NCBI GenBank assembly: GCA_003600225.1
Contig: QZFT01000045.1
Coordinates: forward strand, 1 to 64,000
Direction of reading: 5' to 3'
Length of the DNA stretch: 64,000 nt
Origin: Pseudonocardiaceae bacterium YIM PH 21723
GTDB taxonomy: Bacteria > Actinomycetota > Actinomycetes > Mycobacteriales > Pseudonocardiaceae
In this document: piece after piece, positions 55,242 to 63,909 of the stretch
Position numbering within the stretch: the stretch's first letter is position 1
How the letters are laid out: every line of letters begins with the position of its first letter
Program-made: the position numbers and the translations under genes
The notes under the pieces: generated by a model
The model's input: the letters and a program-made list of their open reading frames with translations, nothing else
Databases searched by the model: none
Told to the model about the DNA's origin: nothing

Positions 55242-55482
55242 CTGTACCCCTCGGGAAATACAAGAAAAATGTGCTGTCCCCATCGTGCTTGTCGATCCGA
55301 TAGACATGCCTGGTCCGTGCTTGCTCGAAGCCTGAGTTCGGAACGCGAAGACCTCCCAGGATCGGTGTGGATGCCGTCTCGCGGCCCCACCAACCCCAGG
55401 AGGTCCTCCCGCGTGGAGATCATTTAGACCGAGTAGTCGCGCCTTGTCGTCCGGCGGATGGCAGATCCCCAGCAGCCCCAGG

Positions 55483-56922
55483 TCACACCATCGGCGCGTC
55501 GGCCTTGCGGGTGTTATAGGTACCTAGGCCGATCACTGCGCCCACGAGGACGGCGATACTGCAGTACAGCACCGCACGGTTGAATCCGGACGCCAGTGCC
55601 TCCGGAGGAGTCGTGCCGGTGGTCAGAAGGTCGGTCGTGCGGGAACTCGCTACGGTGGTGAGCACCGCGAGGCCGAGCGCACCACCGAGTTGCTGGGAGC
55701 TACTCAACAATGACGCCGCCAGTCCTGCCTTGTCAGCCGGCACCCCGGCGTTGGCCGCGTTCGTGACCGACACCATGACAAAGCCAAGGCCGACCGACAT
55801 CACGATCATGCCGGGTAGCAGGTCGCTCACGTACTCGCCGTTGACCGGGAGCCGAGACAGCAGGAACACGCCGATGGACGCGAACGCAGCTCCACCCACG
55901 ATCAACGGTCGGGTGCCCACATGCGGAATCAGCTTGGTCGAGACGCCTGCCCCGAGTCCGATGCCGACCGTGACCGGCAGATAGACGATGCCCGTCTTGA
56001 TCGCGGAATATCCGAGCACGTTCTGCATATAAAGGGTGAGGAAGAAGAACATCGTGATGAATCCGCCGATCGCGATCAACTGGGTGGCGTCGGCGGCGGC
56101 GAGTCCACGAATCCGGAAGATGGACAGTGGCATCAGCGGATTTGACCGGCGCTGTTCATTTACCACGAAGGCAATCAGGAGCAGCACCGCGATTCCGAGA
56201 CGGAGGACCGTGTTCAGTGAGTCCCAACCCGAGTGAGGGGCCTCTACGATGCCGTACACCAGCAGCAGCATTCCGCCGGTACCGAGAACGGCGCCCGGGA
56301 GATCGAAGCTCCCACCCGAAGCGCGGCGTTTGTCGTTGGGCAGCAACCCGTAGATCCCGGCGATAAGGAGCACGCAGAGAATCGGGTTGATAAGCAGAAC
56401 CCAGCGCCATCCGAGCTTCTCGGTCAACACGCCGCCGAGCAGGACGCCTGCCGCCGCGGCCAGCCCGATAACTCCACCCCAGATGCCGAGCGCCTTGGTT
56501 CGATCGGACCCCTCCGTGAAGGTGGTCGTGATCAGTGACAGCGCTGCGGGCATCATGAACGCTGCGCCAACGCCCTGAACGATCCGGGCGGTGATGAGCA
56601 GGTTCGCTGTGTCGGCAAGCCCTCCGGCGAGAGATGCCAAGGCGAACAAAATCACCCCACCGACGAGCACTCGCCTGCGGCCGATCAGATCCGCGGCGCG
56701 CCCGCCAAGCAGCATGAACCCGCCGTAGGTCAGCAAGTAGCCGGTGGCCACCCACTGGAGGCCCTGCTCGGAGAAGTTCAGGTGATGCTGCATCGAGGGC
56801 AATGCCACATTGATGATCACCGAGTCGACGAAGTCGAGGAAACCGATCGAGCAGAGCAATGCGAGGACGAGCTTGCCGCGCCCGGTCGCGAGAACGGATG
56901 GATTTTCCGCCGTGCGAGTCAT
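55483..56922 (-). CDS. DHA2-family MFS exporter
   Basis: The 479-residue protein has about 14 hydrophobic helices with the early motif DFVDSVIINVALPSMQ and GGRAADLIGRRRVLVGG (motif A) and motif C-like GPLLGG-type GVLLGGVLTEK. This is the EmrB/QacA drug-exporter type. It begins at the ATG at 56922 after GAGG. It is a candidate self-resistance or product exporter of the surrounding region. Confidence 0.92.
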   Translation of the reverse strand: MTRTAENPSVLATGRGKLVLALLCSIGFLDFVDSVIINVALPSMQHHLNFSEQGLQWVATGYLLTYGGFMLLGGRAADLIGRRRVLVGGVILFALASLAGGLADTANLLITARIVQGVGAAFMMPAALSLITTTFTEGSDRTKALGIWGGVIGLAAAAGVLLGGVLTEKLGWRWVLLINPILCVLLIAGIYGLLPNDKRRASGGSFDLPGAVLGTGGMLLLVYGIVEAPHSGWDSLNTVLRLGIAVLLLIAFVVNEQRRSNPLMPLSIFRIRGLAAADATQLIAIGGFITMFFFLTLYMQNVLGYSAIKTGIVYLPVTVGIGLGAGVSTKLIPHVGTRPLIVGGAAFASIGVFLLSRLPVNGEYVSDLLPGMIVMSVGLGFVMVSVTNAANAGVPADKAGLAASLLSSSQQLGGALGLAVLTTVASSRTTDLLTTGTTPPEALASGFNRAVLYCSIAVLVGAVIGLGTYNTRKADAPMV

Positions 56923-57279
56923 GTCAAAGTGCCTCTTTCCCAGTTAAGAGTTTTTCCAGCCAGGTGTGTCCCCAGCACCGATTCCAGTCGTTGGACGCAC
57001 CGAAAGGTGCGACCTCGACATGTTCTGGTCCTCGCCCTGTTCGCTCCGACTCGCATTCCGACGATCACGGTGGTCGGTTTTGAAGACGGCATCCACGCTC
57101 GGTGAAATGCACCTTCGCGGAGCGGAAATACCGTGTAGCCCACTCTGCTCGGCGGGCGACGCCACTGGTACTGGCCCGGTGGGCGGCGTGAGTGCGACGA
57201 GGATTGAGTAAGGAGGAAACCTTCTCGATTGAAGGCCAAGCCGGTTTCGGTGAACTTGCCATTTCTCATCATGAAGTGT

Positions 57280-57462
57280 TCAGCAGTGAGAGAGGTGTAT
57301 GGGCCACATCGGATTGCCGTGCAACAACGATGGGATTGGCCCCACTCCTTCATCGATGTAACGCAGAACGTCGCCGTCGAGCGCTACGAAACGACCCAGC
57401 AACGGGAACAAGTGTTCGTCCACCTTGCTTGGACGTTCGCCTACGGGCTGCGCAAGGATCAT
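57280..57462 (-). pseudogene. N-terminal fragment of a haloalkane-dehalogenase-like hydrolase
   Basis: Reverse-strand translation gives LFPLLGRFVALDGDVLRYID, then EGVGP, SLLHGNPMW, matching the start of haloalkane dehalogenases up to the oxyanion motif HGNPTW. It stops shortly after, and no remainder of the fold is found. The flanks 56923-57279 and 57463-57634 show no gene. Confidence 0.75.
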
Positions 57463-57634
57463 GGCCCCAAATCCTGGTGGAGGTGGCGAAAATAGTCAAG
57501 TTCACAAGGGAAACTAAAGCTGCTCGGGTAAACCCTCTGTTCTGGGGGGCAGTGAGGTCGTGTGAGTCAGGGGGTGTCGGCGTCTGGGCTGCAGGGGGCT
57601 GACCTGTGGATCGTTCCCAAGACACCCTTGACGG

Positions 57635-57876
57635 TCAGTTCGATTTGGCTCCGCTTCCGGTGGTGTAGAGCCGGGTGATCGGTGTCTGGTCTCGCCGGGG
57701 ACGGCAGCGATCTCTTCACCCTCGTGCAGAACACGCAGTTGGGTGTCCTCGATGACGACGGTGACGATCTTCCCGATGTGTCGTTTCCCGAGTTCGATGC
57801 GCTGTCTGGCGACCATGATCCGGCCCTGTTCGTAGACCTTGCGCTGGACCCGTAGCAACCCGGCAGGAAGCGGCGG
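57635..57876 (-). mobile_element. C-terminal remnant of an IS481-like transposase
   Basis: The - strand shows AGLLRVQRKVYEQGRIMVAR and GKIVTVVIEDTQLRVL, the C-terminal beta domain found in actinobacterial IS481-type transposases. A frame change near 57685 then leads to TPITRLYTTG and a stop. The catalytic core is missing. Confidence 0.7.
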
Positions 57877-57975
57877 CGGCAAAGGCGTGAGCGGTTCACG
57901 CGCTCCTGGCAAACCGGGCAACGACTGGGCCTGGATCGGTCGGAGAGCCAGTGACCTGGAGCGGGCAGGGGCAGG

Positions 57976-58176
57976 TGGCTGCTGATCCGCCGCTCGATCA
58001 GCGACCCCACGGATCTGGCGTCTTACCGCCGCGTCGGTCCTGCGGCCACGACCGCGGCCGAGTTGATCCAGGTCGCAGGGGCCCGCCGGCCCGCCCGGGA
58101 ATGCTTCCAGCAAGCCAAAAACGAAGCCGGGTTCGATCGCTACCATTTCCGCGGGTACGGAAACCAACACCCCTAA
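57976..58176 (+). mobile_element. C-terminal remnant of an IS701/IS4-type transposase
   Basis: The + strand shows WLLIRRSISDPTDLASY and ECFQQAKNEAGFDRY, the last DDE-region segment of IS701-type transposases (E in ECFQ-AKNE), then an early stop. The N-terminal part is missing. It faces the IS481-like remnant. Confidence 0.75.
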
Positions 58177-58210
58177 CCGCCCGTGCAGTACTAGGCCGTC
58201 AACGGCTAAC

Positions 58211-58250
58211 GATGACGAGCTGTCGCGACTCACAAAGACAGCTCGCCATC
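58211..58250. terminator. Hairpin beyond the IS701-like remnant
   Basis: GATGACGAGCTGTC (58211-58224) pairs with 58237-58250 with one mismatch around a 12-base loop, 38 bp beyond the stop of the following MFS gene. It may terminate the DUF1702-MFS operon. Confidence 0.6.
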
Positions 58251-58288
58251 GCAGGCAGCGCCTACCCGTTCAGCGTCCAGCGGCCGAG

Positions 58289-59845
58289 TTACTCGACGGC
58301 ATGACCCAATGCTGCTGGGTCAGGCGCTGAGTTGTGCACCCGGGGCCGTGCAGGTAGAAGGAACCACGCTATCAAGGCCGCAACGAAGACGGCGCCTGCC
58401 GCGAGCAGAGAGCCGCCCTTCATGCTGTGGAGGAAGGCTGCGGTCGCGGTCTCGGACAATTGTCGGGCGGCTTCGAGATCCCCACCCGCGGAGATGGACC
58501 TTGCTTGCTTGAGCGCCCCGCCGAGTGATCCTGTGGCGTCCGATGCAGCCGAGCCGTGCAGTTCGGCGGACAACGTCGAGTTCATTCGGTTGTAGTAGAG
58601 GGAGGACGCCATGCTCCCTATCACCGCGACCCCAAGGGTCGCTCCGCACAAACGGGTCGCGTCAGTGACCGCTGCGCCGACGCCGGCCTTCTCCTTGGAC
58701 ACCGTGCCCATGATGGCTTCTGTGGCCGGCGAGCTGGTGAGGCCGAATCCCAAGCCGAGCGCGGTCTCGATAGCGATCATGGTGCTGAATGGAGTTCCGG
58801 CCGTGTTCAGTGCGGCCCAAGCCAGGCCTGCAGCGAAGAGAAGCAGACCGAGCGTGACGACCACCTTGTTCCCGATCCGCACGGCAAGCCATGCGCCGAC
58901 TATCGACGCAACACCAATGGAAAAGGCCAGCGGCAACAGGCGCAATCCCATCGACAGCGGGTTGTAGTTCTTCACCAGCTGCATGTACTGGGTGATGAGG
59001 AAGATGAAGCCGTTGAGCGCGAAGAATGAGATGGCGACGGAGCTGGTTGCCGCTGTGTAGCGCATGTCGGAGAACAAGGAAACATCCAGCATTGGATCCT
59101 TGATTCGTCGTTGCACTGCGATGAACATCAGCACCACCAGAGCACCGATGGCAAAGCACGCGATTGTGGGGATAGCCTCCCAGCCCCATTGCGGTGCTTC
59201 GATGATGCCCAATACGAGAATCCCGATACCCAGACTGGACAGTGACAAGCCGCGCCAGTCAATCGGAGGAGTCTTCGGGTCGCGCGAGGTCGGAACGAAG
59301 AACATGACGAGTATGGCGACCACTGCGGTGCTTACTGCTAGGAAGACGAAAATGCTGCCCCACCAGTAGCGGCCCAGTAACCAACCCCCCACAATCGGTC
59401 CCGAGGCGACACCCAGACCAGTTGATGCCCCCCATAGTCCGATCGCTCGGGCACGGGCGCGCCGCTCCGTGAATACGTTCGCCAGAATCGACAACGTGGT
59501 GGGAAGTATGAAGGCGGAGCCCAGCCCCATCACTGCCCGGGCGATGATAAGGCCGTCGCTCGTGTCGACATAACCTCCCACCAGTGACGCCGAGGCGAGG
59601 ATGCCCATCCCGATGAGCAGCGCCCCTTTTCGGCCTTGCCGGTCACCCAGACTGCCGGCTGCCAGGACGCCGGCGCCCAGGAACAGGTTGTAGGCATCGA
59701 CCACCCACTGCAGTTCGGTGGTGGTGGCCGACAGGTCCCGGCTCAGGGTGGGCAGTGCCACGTTCATGATCGTGATTTCTACGGTGACGATGTACGCGGT
59801 AGCCACCAGCGCGAGGAGAATGACGTTCTCCCTGTTCTTCCGCAT
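58289..59845 (-). CDS. DHA2-family MFS exporter, last gene of the DUF1702 operon
   Basis: The 518-residue protein has about 14 helices, an N-terminal ATAYIVTVEITIMNVALPTL, motif A GSLGDRQGRKGALLIG and GPIVGGWLLG. It is of the same exporter class as the protein at 55483 but clearly divergent from it. GAGAGG lies 7 bases before the ATG, and the gene starts 27 bp after the fourth DUF1702 stop, so it is probably part of that operon. It would export the product or confer resistance. Confidence 0.93.
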   Translation of the reverse strand: MRKNRENVILLALVATAYIVTVEITIMNVALPTLSRDLSATTTELQWVVDAYNLFLGAGVLAAGSLGDRQGRKGALLIGMGILASASLVGGYVDTSDGLIIARAVMGLGSAFILPTTLSILANVFTERRARARAIGLWGASTGLGVASGPIVGGWLLGRYWWGSIFVFLAVSTAVVAILVMFFVPTSRDPKTPPIDWRGLSLSSLGIGILVLGIIEAPQWGWEAIPTIACFAIGALVVLMFIAVQRRIKDPMLDVSLFSDMRYTAATSSVAISFFALNGFIFLITQYMQLVKNYNPLSMGLRLLPLAFSIGVASIVGAWLAVRIGNKVVVTLGLLLFAAGLAWAALNTAGTPFSTMIAIETALGLGFGLTSSPATEAIMGTVSKEKAGVGAAVTDATRLCGATLGVAVIGSMASSLYYNRMNSTLSAELHGSAASDATGSLGGALKQARSISAGGDLEAARQLSETATAAFLHSMKGGSLLAAGAVFVAALIAWFLLPARPRVHNSAPDPAALGHAVE

Positions 59846-59872
59846 GTGTGCGCCTCTCAGAGTGCCGTCGAT

Positions 59873-60820
59873 TCAAGCGGTCCGACCGGAGGTCCCTGCC
59901 AGGAGTTCCGGGATGCAGATTTCGCGCCATGCTCGATACGAGGTTGAGGTAGCGCTCCAGGCGAGTTCGTGGCGAGCCTGTTCGAGAACAAGGGCGGCGT
60001 CAGAGCTGGAGAGTTCGCCCAGCACGTCACAAGCCAGATCCGTGTGCGGAGCAGGGTTTCGGGCGAGGCCCCGGGTCCAGGCCGCCGCCGCGGCGCCCCA
60101 CGCCAGCCGACGACCATGAACTCCTGCCGCCTGGCGCAGTCGTTCGAGGCCGGCTCGGTCGGCGCCCCCGGCGAAACTGCAGGCCATTGCCGCGCCCGTC
60201 CATAGATTCACCTGGCGGTTGGCGGCGAATCTTGAGATGGCCTCCTCCACCAGCGTGACGTTCGCACCGGTGGAGAACCAGAGTGACCGGCCCAGGCCTT
60301 GGTCGTACAGTTCCCGGCCGTCGCTGGACAGATGCGTCGGCTGACGTTGATCCGCAATGGAACGACGACGCGCAAAAAAGCCCTCATGGAATCCGTAGCC
60401 GTCGACCACTGTCCAGCCAAGGACAGGGTCGAACTGATTCAGATACCGCTCGGGCTTCCGCCGTAGGCGGGCGAGCGCCAAGCCGACGCCGACATACACG
60501 GTCGCCATATGATGCCGACCTGCTCCGGAAGCGAAGGCGCTGGCCCGGTGCCGCCCGGGCGCGATGACATCGAGAACGCCGAGGCCCATGGCAGCACCCT
60601 CATAGGCAAAGCCGTGCAGCACTGGGTCGACCGCCTCCAGCTTGGGGATCAGCACGTCGAGGGAGCTGTTCTCCAAGGTCGTGTTGTATCCCATGGCCAG
60701 TGACTCCAGCACCGGGGAGAACTGCCCCCACGCGCCGGGAGCGAATCCCGGCATGTCGAAGACCTTGCGCGGTTCGGTGATACCGAATATTCGACGGCGT
60801 ACGTTGCCCAGCACACTCAT
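59873..60820 (-). CDS. DUF1702 family protein, paralogue 4 of 4
   Basis: The 315-residue soluble protein contains FAYEGAAMGLGVLD, VVDGYGFHEGFF, DQGLGRSLWF and TDLACDVLG, all conserved across the four paralogues. No signal or membrane segment is seen. The ATG overlaps the preceding stop by 4 bp. I recall DUF1702 as a family present in enediyne warhead cassettes (UnbL-like), with unknown biochemical role. It is the last of the tandem set before the exporter. Confidence 0.85.
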   Translation of the reverse strand: MSVLGNVRRRIFGITEPRKVFDMPGFAPGAWGQFSPVLESLAMGYNTTLENSSLDVLIPKLEAVDPVLHGFAYEGAAMGLGVLDVIAPGRHRASAFASGAGRHHMATVYVGVGLALARLRRKPERYLNQFDPVLGWTVVDGYGFHEGFFARRRSIADQRQPTHLSSDGRELYDQGLGRSLWFSTGANVTLVEEAISRFAANRQVNLWTGAAMACSFAGGADRAGLERLRQAAGVHGRRLAWGAAAAAWTRGLARNPAPHTDLACDVLGELSSSDAALVLEQARHELAWSATSTSYRAWREICIPELLAGTSGRTA

Positions 60821-61800
60821 GAATCTGTCCTTCCGGAGCCGGTTGTGAGTTGCCGGCGTGTTGTCCAGACGGCCTTCATGCGCTGCCGCCAATCCTCATA
60901 CCGGGGTCCGGAGGGATCAGGATGGCCACCAGCGCATTCGGCCGCGGCTAATGTCGCCACGTTGCCGGCGTCCGTGCCCCAGAACACGTCGCACGCGCCA
61001 TCAGTGTGGTCCGCTGGGTGATTGGTCTGTTCACGGAAATCTGCGGAGACGGCAAGACCGACAGCTACCTCGGCGGCATAGGCGCCCGAGACCTCTGCCA
61101 GCCTGTGGTAGCCCTTTTGGTCGAGTGCGCCGCCGGTGTAGCCACACGCCAAGCCGACGCCTCCCCACAGGTCCCGGCGCCGGGACTCGGGGAAGGTTTG
61201 AATGACGGCAGCCATCCGATCCGGATTGGCCGCGCTCAGGAAGTAGAGGCTGCGGCCCGCTCCGCTGTCGAAGTTGCGTGCGGATTCGCCTGCCAAACCG
61301 TCCGGTCTGGCCTGTCTGTCGAAGGTTGCCCTAGCCGAGAAGAATCCCGCGAAGAACCCGTAACCGTCGAGCATCAGCCATCGCTCGGGGCCGTCGAAAC
61401 GTGCGATGACTCGCAGAGGATCAATCGGCAGGTAGGGAAGGATCATCCCGGCGCCGATGTAGATCATGGGTTTGTACGCTGCGCCCTGTGGGGCATTGAG
61501 AAGACCCGTTAGACGCTTTCGGTAGGGAAAAAGGAAATCCAGAAGCATCAAGGCCATGGCCGCACCTTCATAGGCGACGCCACGCACCTTCGCTGGATTG
61601 GCTTCGACCATAGGAATGATATGGGTCAATTTGGGGTGGTCGAGGGCCTCCCAGAAGTTGTCCATGATCGCGTGGGAAGGCGGCTTGAAGTGCGGCCAGA
61701 CCGCATCCATCTCCGGAAGGTCGCCGAACTGCTGTTTGGCGACCCGCGGGAAGTCATCCACCGATAGCTCGAGCACGGGCTTGAGAATTTTGCTCAACAT
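60817..61800 (-). CDS. DUF1702 family protein, paralogue 3 of 4 (most divergent)
   Basis: The 327-residue protein keeps AYEGAAMALMLLD, LDGYGFFAGFF, GAGRSLYF and GACDVF, but differs in the D-x-G segment (DSGAGRS) and lacks the ARxRR stretch of the others. Its N-terminus (MLSKILKPVLELSVDDFPR) is longer. The ATG at 61800 follows the preceding gene by 2 bp, with AGGAG 11 bases upstream. It may have a distinct role within a heteromeric complex. Confidence 0.85.
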   Translation of the reverse strand: MLSKILKPVLELSVDDFPRVAKQQFGDLPEMDAVWPHFKPPSHAIMDNFWEALDHPKLTHIIPMVEANPAKVRGVAYEGAAMALMLLDFLFPYRKRLTGLLNAPQGAAYKPMIYIGAGMILPYLPIDPLRVIARFDGPERWLMLDGYGFFAGFFSARATFDRQARPDGLAGESARNFDSGAGRSLYFLSAANPDRMAAVIQTFPESRRRDLWGGVGLACGYTGGALDQKGYHRLAEVSGAYAAEVAVGLAVSADFREQTNHPADHTDGACDVFWGTDAGNVATLAAAECAGGHPDPSGPRYEDWRQRMKAVWTTRRQLTTGSGRTDS

Positions 61801-61802
61801 GG

Positions 61803-62765
61803 TTACAAGAACTCCTGAAGTACACGCTGCCGCCACAGTGCATGGGCTGGGACAAGGTTGCCGGCCGGGAGATCCCGCACCGCGGCGTCCGCGATTTTCG
61901 AAGCCTTGTCCGAAGTCGTCCCGCACAGAACTTCACAGGCCAGTTCGTTCTGGGATGCCGGATTGCCTCCCAGATGCCGCGCCTTGGCGGAGATGGCTGC
62001 TCCAAGAGCAAGGTGACTGCGGTGCCTGCCTGCGAGGGTCGGCAGCGGATCGAGCGCACCGCGCTCAATGCCGCCCGAATAACCGCACGCGAACCCGATT
62101 CCACTCCACAGGTCGGCCTGCCGCGATGGTGGGAATGCGCCGACGATCGTCGCGACTTGCAAGACGTCGGCATGGGAGGCGAACCAAATCGCGCGGCCCA
62201 CGCCCTGATCGAAAACTCGCCGACCATAGCCTTTCAGGTGCGAAGGCACGTGCTGATGGGTCACATGGCGCTCATAGGCGAAGAAACCTCGATAGAAGCC
62301 GAACCCGTCCAAGATGATCCAGCTGAGGAGGGGGTCTCCCAGCCGTCTGCGGAACCACTCGGGATCCCGACGGATTCTGGCCAGGCACATGCCCGCGCCA
62401 AGGTAGATGCCGAAGACGTGGTGCGCTCCGGGGCCGGTGGCGAGGGCCAAAGTACGATTTCTTTTCGGCCATATGCAGTCGAGCGCCGCCAGGCCGACTC
62501 CTGCACCTTCGTAGGCGAATCCGTGGAGTTCCTCGTCGTATGCGTCGAGTTTGCGGACCAAGGCGTCGAATTCAGGATTGAGCAGTGTCGTCCGGCTGCA
62601 CTCGGTGACGGTGTACACGACCTGCTTTAACCGCGCGGTGGATGCGTCGTCATCAGTATTCGGAGCGCCGGGCATCATCCCGGCCGCAGCGAAAGAGCGC
62701 CAGAGCAGGTTGCCTATGGTGTCACGCAGGCCGCTTTCGGCTGGGACTGTTGTTGTGAGTGTCAT
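61803..62765 (-). CDS. DUF1702 family protein, paralogue 2 of 4
   Basis: The 320-residue protein contains FAYEGAGVGLAALD, ILDGFGFYRGFF, DQGVGRAIWF, FACGYSGG and ELACEVLCG. It overlaps the preceding stop by 4 bp (ATGA). Spacing through the whole set is from -4 to +2 bp, which implies coordinated synthesis in similar amounts and suggests that the products form a complex. Confidence 0.85.
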   Translation of the reverse strand: MTLTTTVPAESGLRDTIGNLLWRSFAAAGMMPGAPNTDDDASTARLKQVVYTVTECSRTTLLNPEFDALVRKLDAYDEELHGFAYEGAGVGLAALDCIWPKRNRTLALATGPGAHHVFGIYLGAGMCLARIRRDPEWFRRRLGDPLLSWIILDGFGFYRGFFAYERHVTHQHVPSHLKGYGRRVFDQGVGRAIWFASHADVLQVATIVGAFPPSRQADLWSGIGFACGYSGGIERGALDPLPTLAGRHRSHLALGAAISAKARHLGGNPASQNELACEVLCGTTSDKASKIADAAVRDLPAGNLVPAHALWRQRVLQEFL

Positions 62766-63727
62766 CGCCCCAGGTCCACATCCATCGCGGGACGGCTCAG
62801 CGAGGAGAATGCCTCGATCACACCGTCCTGAACGACGGCGCAGGCTGGACGTGCGTAGTGAGCCGAGATATTGCTCATGACGTCGTCCACGATTGCGGCG
62901 GCGCCGGCGCTGCTGGTCTCACACAGCACTTCGCAAGCCATCTCCGTGTCGGAGACCGGGTTACCCGCGCGGTGCCTGCCCTTGGCGGCGAAGGAAGCTC
63001 CGGTGGCGACATAGGCGAGGTGAGGTTCGCACACCTCCCGTAGACGTTCGAACTCCTGGCGTTCCAGTCCGCCCGCATAGCAGGATCCGGTCCCGATGCC
63101 CAGCCACATGTCGGGCTGGCGGGGTGGGGCAAAAGCAGCTACCTCGGCGGCGACACGCTCCACGTCGGCACCGGAGGTGAACCAGATGCTGCGTCCGACG
63201 CCCTGGTCGAAGACGCGACGAGCGTACGGGGAGAGATGTGACGGGACGACCTGACGGTCTACGTAGCGTGCCCGTTGGAAGAAGCCTTGATGGAAGCCGT
63301 AGCCGTCCATGACCAGCCATCGCGCCACCGGATCATCAAGACGGTTCAGAAACGGTTCCGGCTGGCGTCGCATGCGTGCTAGCGCCTCTCCAGCGCCAAT
63401 ATGTGACATGTAGATGTGTGTATCGCCGGCGCCGGCCAGAAATTCCCGCAATCGCGACTTGCCCGGTAACCAACAGTCCATTCCGGTGAGCCCCATGGCC
63501 ACACCTTCGTGAGCGTAACCGTTCATATGTTGGGGAAAGCGGTCGAGTCGGCTGACGATAGCGTCCACGCCCCCGCCCTCAAGAACCGCGTGATAGCCGC
63601 CGACCTCGGCGCGTAACGCATCTTCCAGATGTCGCCACTTTGCGGTGTCGCCCTTTTTGAATTTGAGGATTTCTTTCTCTGAAACACCCAACACTGCCAA
63701 TTTCACCCGGGCCAGCAATGTAGTCAT
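62762..63727 (-). CDS. DUF1702 family protein, paralogue 1 of 4 (first gene)
   Basis: The 321-residue protein contains YAHEGVAMGLTGMD, VMDGYGFHQGFF, DQGVGRSIWF, CYAGG and EMACEVLCE. The ATG at 63727 has GGGGAG 10 bases upstream and is the probable first start of the operon. A strong hairpin at 63848-63888 separates it from the next gene. The promoter must lie in 63728-63847, where no clear -35/-10 pair was recognised. Confidence 0.85.
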   Translation of the reverse strand: MTTLLARVKLAVLGVSEKEILKFKKGDTAKWRHLEDALRAEVGGYHAVLEGGGVDAIVSRLDRFPQHMNGYAHEGVAMGLTGMDCWLPGKSRLREFLAGAGDTHIYMSHIGAGEALARMRRQPEPFLNRLDDPVARWLVMDGYGFHQGFFQRARYVDRQVVPSHLSPYARRVFDQGVGRSIWFTSGADVERVAAEVAAFAPPRQPDMWLGIGTGSCYAGGLERQEFERLREVCEPHLAYVATGASFAAKGRHRAGNPVSDTEMACEVLCETSSAGAAAIVDDVMSNISAHYARPACAVVQDGVIEAFSSLSRPAMDVDLGR

Positions 63728-63847
63728 CGTGTCTGATCTCCCCTGCAAGGAGGCGCGGATTAGTGCTCATCTCAAATGATGGTGTGGGCGGCCATTACGC
63801 AGGACTTACCGAATTGGAAAGACTGCCGACCTTCAGACGAACGAAAG

Positions 63848-63888
63848 CAGCTTCTCTCCCCAGCGATTCCCGCTGGGGAGAGAAGCTG
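63848..63888 (-). terminator. Strong hairpin terminator of the gene at the right edge
   Basis: An 18-bp perfect stem (63848-63865 with 63871-63888) and 5-base loop lie 21 bp beyond the stop of the partial gene and before the DUF1702 operon. It is the strongest terminator-like structure in the window. Confidence 0.85.
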
Positions 63889-63909
63889 TGCGACATCCGA
63901 AACTAAACG

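Noticed and set aside
55242-55482. Possible insertion-sequence end (repeated AGGAGGTCCT/GACCTCCCAGG)
   Set aside because: The arms are short and imperfect, no transposase frame was found and no target duplication is visible.
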